NCBI RefSeq assembly: GCF_023159225.1
Contig: NC_063181.1
Location: 10,871,606-10,935,605 of the forward strand
Reading direction: 5' to 3'
DNA length: 64,000 bases
Source of the DNA: Perognathus longimembris pacificus
Lineage: Eukaryota > Chordata > Mammalia > Rodentia > Heteromyidae
Below, one piece after another: positions 12,011 to 24,889 of the stretch; positions within the stretch are counted from its first letter, which is position 1, and every line of letters starts with the position of its first letter. The position numbers and the translations under genes are program-made. The notes under the pieces were generated by a model. That model worked only from the letters and a program-made list of their open reading frames with translations, ran no database searches and was not told the DNA's origin.

Positions 12011-12824
12011 TCAAAGCTAGGCATTAGATATAACCTTGGCATACGAGAAAGCCATGAAGAGGTGTCTTTCACACTGGTTGTGCAAAAAAAAAGAAAGGTT
12101 TATTTACAGAACTCCAGTTTTCTTACATTGGCTCTTCTATCTGCACACCACACTGTTTGTGTTCCAGGAAAGTTCTGTGTTCCTATAGGCTTGATACTGC
12201 CAGACTGACGTATCCTGGTATCTTAATGTGATTTTTATGGAGAGGAGACTGGAACCAAATTATTCAAATTATGTCGCTATCAGTAGCTGAGTATCTCTCT
12301 TAAGATTTGAGTCAGACTTGGCCTAGAATAAAAAACTTTGCTTCCTTTCGTTTGGATTTTGAGTTTTCAGAGTTAACCTAAGCAGCTTAGGCATTTGCGT
12401 TCCTTCTCACACCCTTCTACCCTTCATACCCCACCCCACTCACAGTTTCCTAACTTGTTGCTGTGAATCTGAGATTAGGTGTACAAATGAGTTTTGTGGT
12501 GTGAGTGTTGAATTGACTATGCTCATTCAACATGAGATGGGCAAAACCTGTTGTTGCATCTTGAATGTAATTCAAATCAGATCTCCTTTCTCCCAGTGTA
12601 AAGTGTTGGCAGTGGTGGTATGCTTAGTTTGAGAATCTCAAATAACTCAAATCCACCCTTCATTCTCATTCTGTTGCCCTATGAATTCATTGTGTTCATT
12701 CTTCCAGGTGGTACAAGACTTCTGTTGTTGTAAATAAAAATAATGCTGGCCCATTATGTCTTACCTGTTACACTAGTGGGAACCCTCATGTCCGAATCAA
12801 GAGAAAGGAGAAAAGGAAAATTTT
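12011..12824. other. PSD3 intron, nothing recognised
   Basis: No repeat or exon recognised. Confidence 0.4.
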
Positions 12825-13096
12825 TCTAGTGAAACACTCTACCACTGAGCCACTTTTCCACCCATTTTGCACTGGTAATTTTCAAGATAGAGTCTCTCCC
12901 TTTATGGCTGGGAAATCTGAATTGCAATCCCTATTTGTGCTTCCCTAAGTTGTTGGAAGGATAGATGCATACCATCACTTGACAAGATGGAGTCTTCTGA
13001 ACTAAAAAAATTTTTTTTGCCCTGAACTGGCCACAATCCTCCATTCTCCATCTTCTAAGTAGCTGGGATTACAGGTTTGAGCCACTAAGCATGGCT
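12825..13096 (-). repeat. Diverged B1/7SL-type dimeric SINE
   Basis: Reverse complement of the same composite type: 'ctctaccactgagccact' at one end and 'taagtagctgggattacagg' then 'tttgagccact' at the other, with a central A/T run at 13004-13018. Diverged. Confidence 0.7.
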
Positions 13097-14755
13097 CTGA
13101 GGCCCTGTTTTCATAGCCTGGCTCTTCTCATGACATACTGTCTGCTTAACCTGTAGCTAAGTTTCAGAATATTAAGTACCAACCATAGTTCTGGAGGTAT
13201 CAGTATATTCATTATTGCCAGATTCAGGTCTGGTGAAAGTTGGTTTGATTTCATTAAGTCAAACAACATTATATGACTATTTTAATCTAAAATTAATGCA
13301 TGTAGTTATATACAGGTGTCAACTTTAATTCTACAACTCAGAAATCCTGGTGCCCCAACAGCTCATAAAAAGGGACTTAATGAGTACTGTACTTTTTATT
13401 ACAGTTATGTACTAAGATCTTCCAACATATATAAATTGCAGGACTGGGTTTCTGCTAAGCTAGACCTAACAAACATTCAGGTATAGGAAAGTGCTTCGGA
13501 AGCAGCAGCTTTATGTTCATGAGAGTGACAAGTAAAGTACCAACCAACTCATGTTGATGGTGACACTTGCCTTCCTTAGTAGGCTTTCTTAAAAATAGGC
13601 AAACTAGAACTAGAAGGGCTTTCCAGAATACTTCCATTTTGTTGGGGTAGTGTTTTGAGGGGCTTTTTTGTGCCTCATCAACCCCCTGCTATGATTTCTT
13701 TGACTATAATCAAATGCTACTTAGATACAGCACACTCTTAAAGTGAGTCTAAGCATTACATTTTAAGGGGAACAATATGTTCTTATTTCTGTGCCCTCAA
13801 AAAATTCCACTATAATTTTGACAGTAGAGTGCTCTAGATCCTCACTGACACAGATGATGAGAGGAAGCCCTCAAAATGTCAGAACAACTGGATGGTGGGA
13901 AGCAGATAAGCTTGTTAACTCTTGGCACTCTTGGAGAAAGATGAACTTCAGGTGTCCATAGACCCCAGTGTTGAGGAAAGTGGCAGGCTGGCTAGGCCCA
14001 CAAGAATACAGGACTGGCCCCAGGACTGGACAGCCCTTACCACCTCCTAGGGCAGCCACACGCAACAGGGAAACCTTTTTTTTTTTTTTTTTTTTTTAAA
14101 GCCATGAAATTAGTAACTGGATCTTCCCTCTCTACTCTCTCTGACTTTCCTACTATTCTATTCTTTTTCTGTGCTGAGTTAAACCTGGAGGCCTTGGGCT
14201 TAGATCAGGCTCAATTGAAGCCTGCAGTGAGATCCCTGTGTGGAAAATAACAGCATTGAGTGAAAAGTATACACATTTCACCAAGGAAGGCTCTGCCCTC
14301 TCTCCTTCCGCACATACTTGATAAAGAAGGAGACTTGGTGTGCATCGAGCAGGAGAATTAACAGCACAGAGGGAGGGGCAGGCTTCCGGCTGCACCAGGA
14401 CTGTAGCTGTTCATGAGGTAGGACCAGGCCTTTCTGATGAGAGCTGGAGTTGAGGGTCTTGGCAGTGTCATGGATAAGCACCTGGAGCATCTGGCTCTGT
14501 GGAGAGGAGTAACATGCTTCTGCTGGAGAGTGAATGAGAATGGATTAGAGAAGGTTTCTGGAAAACTAGAGAACAACAACCAAGTGAGGTGGTGATTAAC
14601 ATCCTAGAAAACAAAAGATCACAAAACACCACAACATGGCATGGTGCTCCCTTAGTTCAGCCATGAATCAGATCCATATACACATCAAAATGTAGGCTCT
14701 AAACATTGATGAACCTCCAGATTGAGAGTGTGATAAAGATTAGGAGGAGTAAGTA
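13097..14755. other. PSD3 intron with poly-T tract
   Basis: A pure T run at 14076-14097 without an adjacent recognisable SINE body. Otherwise nothing identified. Confidence 0.45.
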
Positions 14756-14777
14756 GTGTGTGTGTGTGTGTGTGTGT
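14756..14777 (+). repeat. Short (TG)n microsatellite
   Basis: About 11 TG units. Confidence 0.9.
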
Positions 14778-16789
14778 TACAACTAGATGCTCTCTCTCTT
14801 TCAGAATTCCTCAGTTGTAAGTCATTAGTTATATTGAAAAGAGAAAAACCCCAAATGAGTTGGAAGAGGTTCTAGACAGTAAGAATCAGAAATGAAAGTT
14901 AGAGATTGATATTTTCATTGTATGCCTTTTTATCATTTTAATTGTGGAAGTAATTAATATTCATGTGTTGTTTAGTAATGGCTTTTTACAAAACCAGCAG
15001 GAAGAAAGGATAAACAGAATATATAGGTCTATGTTAGACATAATTTATTCCAGTGCCTAGAATGATTTGTGTATTGCATTGATTCACTTTATGTTCATAA
15101 GATAAGTGAGATTATACAAAGAAAGTGTGGGTCACTTTGCATTTTGTTGCTAGTTGCTATTAGAGTTTTCAGTCTATACTGAAGTGTTTATGGAGCTGGC
15201 CATTCCCCCACCCCCCCAACCAGTTTTTCTTAGTCTAAGATTATCCATGTTATTTCTGATAGAATGACAGTGTTACTGGTATAGTGTATCAAAAATTTTG
15301 TTCTTGGTAAAATGAACAAAAGAAAGCTGTCCATTCTGTTACTCCTCAGAAGTTCTTTAGAAACTTTTCTTGTTTCGAAACCTAAAAGTATCCACTAAAC
15401 TAGATTACTTAATTTGGCTGTATTGATTGTTTTGGATAAAATCTCCTTCTTTGTGTTGTCTTCAATGCTCTATCTAGTCATGGAAATGACAGGGAACAAA
15501 TACCAGACCCAATGTTCTTTCTAAATGTCACAGTCCTCTAGGGATTGTTTTTTTTAGAGTCCATTTATTAAAAAGGACTCAGCTTGTTACCTGACAAATT
15601 TTGTTAACTAAACATTAGAGTCATTATTGTAACTATAATCATTAAGATAATCGATCATTTTCTCAGGTATTTAAAAATACTGCATATAATTTATAAAGAC
15701 TTTGAAATTTATTTTTTATGATCGCAGGTGGTAAAGCATGCTTTTTTTATAGCACATACTTGCTATTTCTCAACAACCAAAACTTATCAAGGAGAGAAGT
15801 CTCACATCAGATAACAATAAATCCAATCCAGAATCTTCTTTGAAAACAAATGTTATATCTTTTTTTTAACCAAAATGGATTAACTATCCAGATTTACACA
15901 AGTTTTTGAGAAATAGATGGACAGTTCCAAGGGATATCGTGTAGGAAATTATTGTTTAATTGCCAAGTAACTATGAAGACAATGAATTTGGGAGCCATGG
16001 TGCTTGCACAGACCAGATAATCATTACATATGCTGAAGAATGTTTGGAAATTTAGCCTTCCACCTCATATGTGGAAGAACATGCTTTACTGAGACTGTTA
16101 CTGCATACTTTTTTTCTGTTTTCAGGTGTTAAGGGTTTCTGCATTAAATCACATCCGTATTTTGTCTTGGAACACTTGTTTTGAATAGTTAACGAGTTGA
16201 TGAAAGAGTCCTTTCATAATAGGAGCTGCTGTCTTTATTTCAGTGAGTTAAGGGAGAATGCCACCTCTACTTGGATACATCCCTACTTCTGGAGAAGGTT
16301 TTGACAAAGTCATGTCAAGTCTACTTAGGGAAGAATATGAAGAGAAGATAAAAGCCCTACATGAATCCGTTACCTGTTTGACCTTTGCATAGCCTCCCCT
16401 GCCCACCGCCCTGCCTACCTGGATCTGTTTTTTCAAGCCCACCAGCTTAGTTGCCAGGAGCTTCCCATTTCTCCTGCCTTTGCATGGTTTCCTTGCTGTT
16501 TACTCCTTGTATTTCCATTCAGGGTTGAAGAACCAGGCTGACTCGTTCAAAATACTTCATTTTAATCATCTTACGATAATTATGTAGTAGCCTGCCAGAA
16601 AAAGTCAGTTATTTTCTTCTTCGTTTATTTCCTGTTGGATGGAACTTTACTGAAATCTTAATTCATTGTGATGTTTATCACTGAATTCTCAATGCCTAGA
16701 CTAATGCCAGGTAGCTGGTAGGACTTAGTAAGTAATTGTTGGCTTGGTATATGAATGTATGAATCAATGGTGTTTGTTGTTGTTTCAGT
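14778..16789. other. PSD3 intron, nothing recognised
   Basis: AT-rich, no recognised repeat, exon or RNA gene. Confidence 0.4.
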
Positions 16790-17007
16790 GTTTTTTTTTA
16801 GGGCTTGAACACAGGGCTTGGTTGCTGTCCCTGAGCTTGTTTGCTCAAGGATAGTAAGTACTCGACCACTTGAGCCACAGCTGCATTTCTAGCTTTTTTA
16901 GTGGTTAATTGTAGATTGAGCTGCATGGGCTGTCTTTGAAACCACAACCCTCAGATTTCATTCTCCGGAGTAGCTAGGATTACAGGCATGAGCCACCAGC
17001 CCCCCAC
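16790..17007 (-). repeat. B1/7SL-type SINE joined to Geo-like unit
   Basis: On the + strand it reads T-run, then a Geo-like unit ('gtccctgagcttgtttgctc', 'ccacttgagccacagctg'), then a 7SL-type head ('gtagctaggattacaggcat', 'gagccacca'). The element is therefore on the minus strand with a B1-like left unit and the same right unit as the IDL-Geo copies elsewhere in the window. Confidence 0.8.
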
Positions 17008-17554
17008 TGAAGGAGTAGTTTTAAGAATAAACGTATTTGTACTACGAGATATGTTGTAACTGTTAATCGGTTCATGTTGTAAATATATATAATAGTTTTC
17101 TAGTAGTTATAAGTGCAAGTATTTCCTTTTTATATATTAGCTATATTTGTTGTAGTCACTGTACAGTAGGTTAATGTATTAAAGCTTAAGTAGAGTATAC
17201 CATGTGGGTAGTTGAAGCAGACACATTTTAAAGACTAAGTGATATGTTAAGAGATATTTTATAATACATTAACTGTTGATTTGTATGCAATATCATTTTG
17301 TTTTCCTAGCTGTGGACTTAGAATCATAGTCTTTCCCTGTGCAAACACTGTTGTAAAATAAGCAACCGACCCCAAATTGATGTTCTCTTAAGTTTTTCTT
17401 CTGCAACAGAAATGTACTTGTTAGTGCTGCAAAATTTAACACCATTAGTTTATATTTGAAACATATATCTACGTTTATGTAAATGTTGTCTGTATGTGAG
17501 AGTTATGTTGTGATTAGGAAAGTTGAAAGCATTTACTACACTTAAGATAGGCCT
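17008..17554. other. PSD3 intron, nothing recognised
   Basis: AT-rich single-copy-looking intron. Confidence 0.4.
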
Positions 17555-17720
17555 ATCTTCAGATCCAAACCTCTGTGTGACTTTTGGCAGGTTAGTTAAT
17601 CTTTATGAACATTACTTATGGCATTTCAAATGTGGAGATCACAACCCCTCTCTTGTGCAGTTGTTATAGGGTTTAGTCAGATTAACTGAAAGCTAAATGT
17701 TTGTCACTATGCCTTACATA
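17555..17720 (+). repeat. MIR SINE
   Basis: 'ctctgtgtgacttttggcag', 'gttagttaatctttatgaac', 'aatgtggagatcacaacccc' and 'gcagttgttatagggttta' follow the MIR order in plus orientation. Confidence 0.75.
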
Positions 17721-18784
17721 GTGTTGCCTCATGCTAGGCCTGTTGTTGGCATCAGATATTGTGAAATGCTTAAACATTGTCAAAAAGGCAGACATGTCAT
17801 CCAGTGAAATAATAGATATTCAGATACTTAAGTATCTGTATCATAAGCCAGGATGTTACTTTACCCATTTGATGATTCTTGTTTTCTCCCCTATAGTTTT
17901 CTAACCACACCTTTGGACAAAGTTTTTAAATTAGTACGTTTGTTGTCTCACAGCTGTGTTTGCATGACCCACAGTGTTTTTGTTGCTCTTTGTGTTGGCA
18001 ACACTTGACAGGTTGCTAGTATTAGATATCTGGGCTACTTCTGAGAAGGAGTAAGAGCAGTAGTGGGGTTACATTTCTGCAAAGCTGGGTACTGGGTACT
18101 GGCTACCACTCTTTCTGGACCATTCTCCACATCTCTGGAGTCCCTCCATGGCCTTCTTGACTTACGTTACCTGCCTAATCCTATAGGTATTTGAATTATA
18201 ATCCTTATTCTATATTTTGGTGTGGAACTGACATTTGGACTTGACAGTCAATCCAGTTCATTAAGAAATGTTTACCATTTTAACAAGGGGATTTCCTTTC
18301 ATTACATAAGGTCTTTAGAAATTAATTTTCTCATGTCCCTTAAGAGCTTGTGACGATTGGCCCATTGGTAGTTAAGTAGTTAGATATTTGTATGATTGAT
18401 GTTTGGAATTTGTAAATGCAGCACTAAAAGTCAAATAGGGCATAGATTTTGACTCTAGGTAACAACTACAACAAAAATTGGAGTGTATATGTCGAAAAAC
18501 ACAAACCACATCTAAGCATGTGGCTGTCACCTTGAATAATAGCCAGAGGTGATGTTCACAAAATGACTGTTATCATTAATGAATCATGTTCTTCAAATTT
18601 GGATATAGGAAATTATTCAGTAGTTACAGGGACACACACACAGTTTAGGAGGAGTTCATTTCCAGAAACTTGTCTTGAGTGTGTACTTGTCTCTAAAATG
18701 GATCCCTTGTAAAGATTCTCATGATCAAGGAGTTGGGATATTTCTCCTTTTCATCTCTGCTTCATGGTTGCCACCTGTCACTAA
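17721..18784. other. PSD3 intron, nothing recognised
   Basis: No recognised features. Confidence 0.4.
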
Positions 18785-18882
18785 AGTGAAAGAGGGAGAA
18801 AAAGAAAGAGGGAGGGAGGGAGGCAGGGAGGAGGGGGGATGGAATGAATGAAAGAAGGAAAGAAAAGAAAGAGAAAGAAGCT
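18785..18882 (+). repeat. Purine-rich (GA/GGA/GAAA) tract
   Basis: Nearly 100 bp of almost pure A and G, including GGAG repeats at about 18810-18838 and GAAA/GGAA units after it; low-complexity polypurine. Confidence 0.9.
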
Positions 18883-20024
18883 GAAACCTCATTATTTTGT
18901 CCATTACATGGGTGTAAAAACCTGCATGGGTGCAGAGAAAGTGGTCAGTTCAGCATATTGGTTTGGAAGAAGCTCTCTTTAGCAAGTGACTACCTGCCCA
19001 TTTAATATTCTTTGAAGGCTTAGGCAAGGAAATAGAACTCAAGATACCTTGAGTATTTTTGTAAGAAGTTTGACATTCAGCTGGTTTCCTCATTATCTGT
19101 TAGCCATTGTCCTCTTCAAGCATGCTTTCTCTCTTGATATTATTGCCAGAATGGTGGTGTTTAATTTTATTACTCTAAACAACTTTATGAACCAAGATTA
19201 CGTTTGAAAAAGGGTGCCATAGGAATATAAATACAAATATCTTTGTGGTCATTGTCAGTTTCACTATAAGTTGAAGCTATGTTATACCTTTATTTTTTCA
19301 TAGTGATTCAAAGACTACAGAGAAAAAAGTTCCTTAGAATGTAGAGATAATTTAACTAGAATACATTCATTCTATACACTGAAAAAATGTACTTTTGGAA
19401 AGACAGAGAGAGACTCACGGTTACACAATGTGGAGTAACAGATAAAAACTTCAGAGAGTTTTGTGTGGGCTGTCTGTGATGGGGCTAGGTTTTGAATAAG
19501 ATTGCATTTTATCATCCTTGAGAAGCAATCAAAAGTGAGGAACAAAGACTTAAAAGCAAATTTAGAGCAAAATGCCTTGATCTCTATAATTTAAGCAATT
19601 TCCTTTCCTTTCTCATTCTTAAAATTGATGATCTTCCAATGGCTGAAGAATCATTGTGTCCTGGTTAGTGTCAATGGACAGGTAGCAGATTGTTCTGTTG
19701 TTCCTGGGTTGAAATTGCAGTTAGAGAACAGATCAGTAAACTCACAGGGCAATGATTGTTAGCCACGGCTTCATCTGAGAGTCACACATGAAGCATTTTG
19801 GAATAACTTCTGTGCAGATTTCTCAGGGAGCTGGCTCAGTAGTTCTGGGGAGCACAGTATAGTCATCAGTATTTTTAAAAGTTACTTGACTAATTTTTGT
19901 GTGTGTGTGTCCTCATCTGTCAGATGAAACTACTGTGGTGAAAGATTGTTTCGTCTACGAACTTGACCCTGGAGATTCTGAAAATCAACCTGCAGATGAA
20001 TGATCTTTCTTTGTTCAAGTATCT
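18883..20024. other. PSD3 intron, nothing recognised
   Basis: No repeat family or exon recognised; a short TG run lies at about 19898-19909. Confidence 0.4.
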
Positions 20025-20340
20025 GCCTATTATTTATACCACTTCCTATGACTGCTGTAACCAATTTTCACAGACTTCTTGCCTGAAAAGAACAGAAATT
20101 TATTACCTGACAATTTTGGAGGCTGAGAAAATGAAACTAAGATATTGACAGGGCTGAACACCTCAAAAGGCTCAGGAGGAGAATCTGCTCCTGGCCTTTT
20201 CTAGCATCTGGACACGCAGCATACCATGCCTTATGCCAGCCTCTCATTCAACTGCCACCACTTCTTCTTCTTAAAATTACAGACATTTGGAACTGAGTTT
20301 AGGGCTCCCAGCTCAAACGCTAGCTTAATCATCATACCTT
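20025..20340 (-). mobile_element. MLT1-type (ERVL-MaLR) LTR fragment
   Basis: On the + strand 'cttcctatgactgctgtaac', 'aacagaaatttattacct' and 'caattttggaggctgag' then 'ctgagtttagggctccc' and 'gcttaatcatc' correspond to the reverse complement of an MLT1 LTR. Ancient and decayed; no retroviral genes present. Confidence 0.65.
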
Positions 20341-22076
20341 TAATATCGTTGCCAGATAAGAAGGTTCCAAGGCTACCAAGAATTGAACATCGGTAGTATC
20401 CGTTGTTCAGGCTCCGTATGAGGCCTCCTTTGCCACTATGTAGCTCTCTCAACATATCATATCAACTGGGAAATGGTCCACAGGAACCAGCCTGCTAGGA
20501 CAGTGTTCATACACATGGTTTATCTTTCCTCTTAGATGGACCGGATAACTCATAACAACATGAAGGCTATTTTCTGGCCACATCCTACACTTCTATTCAT
20601 ATAAGTGATCCCCTTGCCCCTAAGTGGACTGAGAATCTAGAACTTTCAGCATTCTCATTGCCTCATCACCAATACCAGTACTTCAAGTAGGTGTCCTAGG
20701 AACGGGGCTCTGTGTAAAACTCATCTTTGAAGAATAGAATCTCAAAGTGACCAGCATTATTTGAATGTGCTCTCAGAGAAGCATAGCCTTTTTACCTGCC
20801 CTTGTCCAGGCACACACAGCACTGCAAAGTTTGGTCTTAGGAGGAAAGAATGGAGCTGGTTGACAGTTAACTTAAGAGAAAGGGCTGGAGATGCCGTGAC
20901 TCAGTGGAAGAAAAGGCCCTGAGTTCAATTCGTAGGGCCATAAGTAAGGTTGCTTGCTGAGTTTTTTGAAAAACACCTCCGAGAGTTTGAAAAGTTAATT
21001 GACATTGGGCTTCATGTTTTTTATTTATGTAAAGCAAGTATTTTTTCCTCTCAGCTTTGAAATCCCATTGTTTTTCTACCATTATCATTTGGAAGCAGAA
21101 GTGATGAAGTCTTCAGACACATTTTGGGAAAGAGGGCCTGAGGTTAAGGAGACTCATAAATGAATTTATGAATGCTCAAATTAGGGGTGGTCAATATCCA
21201 GTGATATTAATGTGTGCTATTGCTTGATCTTTTCTAGTAGCTAAATTACTCTCTATACATTGGAATTATGTATTATGAATCCAAAGATGGTAGTGGTTAG
21301 GTCTGTGCTATGCCTCACTAACAAATACCCCCAGTACTCTTGATTTCAGAGACCTAGTTATATTATAGTACCTCTTATCTTAGCACTTGGACTGGTCCAG
21401 TGGAGGGTAGGTGATTTAAACCTCAATGAGAATACCTATGTAGATCTTTTCATATTAGAAAGAACTGAATGTTCTGTTTTGTAGAGATATAAGACATAGG
21501 AGTATTACCAGATATTGCTTATAGTGGGCAGTTAGTTGCGATGTAGAGAAACAAGAACTTGGGAATGTTTGGAGTGGAAAGAGAAGAAGAAAAAAGAGGG
21601 AGAGGCTAAATTTCTGCATCCCTGAGGAGGGCTCCATTTATTTGTTTTATTTTCTGATATTGTTACCTAAAGTCCTTTAGTCCTGCTCTTAAAATATTTA
21701 GGAATTTGACATTTGAATGGAAATAAAAGAAGTCATAAATCATAAAGTTATTCATCATAAATGGGATATTAGTTTGGAGAAGTCAGAGTGAAATTGGTAA
21801 AAAATTATGTATGCTCTTATCAGGGCCAAGAGAAAGACAAAAGAACAAAGAAGCTTAAGGTTCAGATTGAGTAACCTTCGTCTAAATTGTTTGAGGCCAG
21901 GAAAGTTTCAGGTTTTAAAGTCTCTCAGATTTAGGGAATTTTTCATGTTCCCATTAGGCTACTTTGGGGATGGGACTGAGTTAAGATATAAATTCATTTA
22001 TTTTTCATCTATACATCCTATTCATACAGCCAGAAGGCAAATCATGGAACAAAGTTTTTTTGGTTTTTAATTTTGA
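20341..22076. other. PSD3 intron with one SINE remnant
   Basis: Apart from the ID-like remnant at 20885-20950 nothing was recognised. Confidence 0.4.
20885..20950 (+). repeat. Diverged ID-type SINE monomer
   Basis: 'gctggagatgccgtgactca' with 'gtggaagaaaaggccctga' and 'gttcaattcgtagggcca' follows the ID order of A box then B box. Confidence 0.6.
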
Positions 22077-22290
22077 TTTCCTTCCTTCCTTCCTTCCTTC
22101 CTTCCTTCCTTCCTTCCTTCCTTCCTTCCTTCCTTCCTTCCTTCCTTCCTTCCTTCCTTCCTTCCTTCCTTCCTTCCTTCCCTTCCTTCCTTCCTTCCTT
22201 CCTTCCTTCCTTCCTTCCTTCCCTTCCTTCCTTCCTTCCTTCCTTCCTTCCTTCCTTCCTTCCTTCTTTCCTTCCTTCCTTCCTTCCTTT
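22077..22290 (+). repeat. (TTCC)n tetranucleotide microsatellite, about 210 bp
   Basis: About 50 units of TTCC with only three visible interruptions (extra C near 22181 and near 22221, and CTTTCC near 22266). It is pure pyrimidine on this strand and merges at the right into a T run that is the tail of the minus-strand SINE at 22291-22425. The open frames across it (FLPS or GRKE repeats) are an artefact of the repeat. Confidence 0.99.
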
Positions 22291-22425
22291 TTTTTGTGGG
22301 GGCACAGGGTCCTGGCATGTAGGTAAGGCTGGGTTTGAACTTTCTACATCGCTCCAGCTGTCCTCCCACACGCCTAGCTTCCCAGTACTGGGGTTTTAAG
22401 TGCACATCACCACACCCGGTTTAAA
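22291..22425 (-). repeat. B1/7SL-type SINE monomer
   Basis: On the + strand: T run, 'ggtaaggctgggtttgaact', 'cacacgcctagcttcccagt', 'actggggttttaagtgcaca', 'tcaccacacccggt'. This is the reverse complement of a B1-type head with its A tail abutting the TTCC tract. Confidence 0.8.
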
Positions 22426-23767
22426 GTTTCGTGGTGTGGAATTTTCTACGTGGGACATCATGTTGGTACTTAAAATTTTCAGATTTGTAATATTGCAGAC
22501 TTCATATTTTTGGATTAGGGAGCTCATCGCATTCTAACAAGATTGGTCAGAGTAAAACAACGTGTGAAACATATACCATGATATCTAGGCTGACCAAGAA
22601 AAGCAAGTGATACCTGATGAGAAGGAGATAAAGAGAAATCCAGTGTATTTGATTGTTATCTGGGTTAATTAGATGAAAGGATATACAACCAGGATGAGGA
22701 CATGTAAGTGCTGGACACCTTCACAAGGCATCTCCCTTTTCAGGAAATAGAGTTATCATAAAGTGCTACACAACCAGCAGCACTCCTTTGTAATCTGATG
22801 ATTAAAAAGAATAAGCCTTTAGTTTTGGCATGCTACCTAAGATACCTGTTGTACATTATATATCCTAGATGAGAACTTAACCTGCAATATAACGAAGAAG
22901 TCTGGTAAATTAGACAAGATATATTATCATTTGGCCTTTAAGATAACTGGATGAATGAATAGCAAGAAGTTACAGTTCAAAGCTCCATTTCTCTTTGATC
23001 AAATATTCTCAAGGAGAAAATTTAGAAAAGAACTTTAGGGCACAATTGAATGTATTAAAAAATTAGATGCTTAGGTATCATTTCCAGACTACCTTTAAAA
23101 ACCCTTTTTAAGAATCTTGGCCATATTGTGAATTACTCTGGCTAACACTTACCATACAAAAAAAACCCAACCCTGTAGTGATATGTCTCTTTTCAGTTAT
23201 AGTTTCTCAGTCCACTGTTAGTCTTCTGAGACCCATTGCACCTGGATAAATTATCTGCTTCTATTGTAGGTGGGTTCTTCAGTAAAATTAAGGTTTTTCA
23301 AAAGAAAATTTGATTTATAATATGGACTTTATGCCTCAGCTTAACCTGTATTCTCATTGTTTTAGGATATATGTTTTCTCATGTCCTTTATGTGTCCTTG
23401 GTTGTGTTTATGCCATAGTTATTCAGTGGTTAGATTGCCTGTTTCAGCCACACTGTACAATGTCTACAAGTCTGTTAGGAGAGCCTAAGCCTCCAAGCTC
23501 CACAAACTCCAAGCACTTCGCCGAGGAAACCATTTAAACATCATCGTCTAGCCTGATAGTTATTTCTCATGAAATTTCCTGTTGCGGATTTATATAGTAG
23601 AAATAAATCTCTGTTTTCATTATTTCATCTTATTCAAAAGTTAAAGCATTTTTCTGTGTCGTAGTTAGAGTGGAGAAAGTTGACTGAAAAGACCTTATGT
23701 ACAATCCTGAAACAGGGAAGCTGGCCTTACGTGATAGGACTGTCATTGTTACCAAAACTCTTGACCA
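22426..23767. other. PSD3 intron, nothing recognised
   Basis: No repeat or exon recognised. Confidence 0.4.
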
Positions 23768-23807
<40 letters not shown>

Positions 23808-23834
23808 CACATACACACACAGAAACACACACAC
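23768..23834 (+). repeat. (CA)n microsatellite
   Basis: About 16 uninterrupted CA units, then imperfect CA with GC, AT and AGAA interruptions. Confidence 0.97.
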
Positions 23835-24351
23835 CAGCGTAACACTCGCTTAAGCAGAATTATGATGTTAGAATAATGAAAACTACTGAAGTCGTTGCTT
23901 TAGGAACTCTGTATCTGATTTCACTCTGGTTTTGGTCCTCTTTCCATGTAGCTACACATTCAGTTGCCACTCAATTGCATTTTTTCCCTTAGGGAGAATG
24001 TTATGAGAATAGCCAGTTCCAAATTAATCTATGACTTTGCCTTAAATGAGAAAAGTATGTTGCAGTTTAATTTTAATCCTATACTAATTTTCCTGGTATG
24101 AAATGTCATATACAGATTTTACTCTATCCAAGCAATTGATCATGCGAGTCTCCTTACCTACACTCACTTACCTACCCAGAGTCATGATGCCAGCCTTACC
24201 AGGGGCTCCAGTCCTCCTGGTTTTGGTAAGCAGACTATGAATGAGTGAAAGGGTTGCTTATAAGCTTACCCAAGACTTTTGGCTCTGTTTAGTGAATTCA
24301 ACCTATAGGATAGAATGAAAAAAATAATTCATTTTTATTTTCTTTCTGCAG
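23835..24351. other. PSD3 intron leading to the 44-bp exon
   Basis: Ends in a T-rich tract and the acceptor of the exon at 24352; no other feature recognised. Confidence 0.5.
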
Positions 24352-24395
24352 GCTCTGTACAATTCAATCAAGAATGAGAAGCTTGAATGGGCAGT
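24352..24395 (+). CDS. PSD3: PSD3 internal exon, end of Sec7 domain (44 bp)
   Basis: A 44-bp exon between a strong acceptor (TTTTCTTTCTGCAG) and a consensus donor (GTAAGT at 24396). It starts in phase 0, reads ALYNSIKNEKLEWA and ends two bases into the next codon; the split valine is completed by the first base of the 37069 exon. These residues are the last helix of the ARF-GEF Sec7 domain in EFA6 proteins, which closes the fold after the catalytic groove. It is both the next exon after the upstream Sec7 exons and the first compatible exon after the alternative exon at 7137-7295. It is too short for ordinary ORF calling and was found from the splice signals and recognised peptide. Human PSD3 from memory reads almost identically here. 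Confidence 0.93.
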
Positions 24396-24889
24396 GTAAG
24401 TATGCTGGATATCAGCTTTTTAATAATTAATTACTCCCTTTTTTCTTACTGTTCTTATACCTTGGAGGTGATTTCAGAAAAGGATTACATATGTATCCTC
24501 AGTTCTTATTTCACAATAAATATCTTACTGCCTTTGTGCAAAACGTAAGGAAACTCTAAATAGCCTTTTTTTTTCTTGGTACCAAGAATGTTGGTTTTCT
24601 GCTTTTAATGTTATTATTCCTATAGGCAACTAGTTATATTTTAAGGTATCCTTTGAAAATAGAATTTTAAGAGAAAATCTGATACAATTACATTTATTCC
24701 CAAACATAATACACTTGATTTTTGATACTGTCCACTTACATAATTTCCTCTTGCCTATCATCAGAGGTCAAGGTTTTCTAACTTTATTTCCTACATAAGA
24801 ATCAACATAGGACATTGAAAATGAGCCATAAAAAATAAGGTTCTGGGGATGGATAAGCTTGAAAAAATGATAGAGGAAATAAAGCTATT

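Noticed and set aside
22060..22405. Open frames of about 90-110 codons on both strands (FLPS / GRKE repeats)
   Set aside because: Pure products of the TTCC microsatellite; no start context or non-repeat coding content.
1..24351. Search for the exons encoding the main part of the PSD3 Sec7 domain
   Set aside because: No segment encoding the catalytic Sec7 motifs was found by eye, so they are taken to lie upstream of the window; a translated alignment with PSD3 would settle this.
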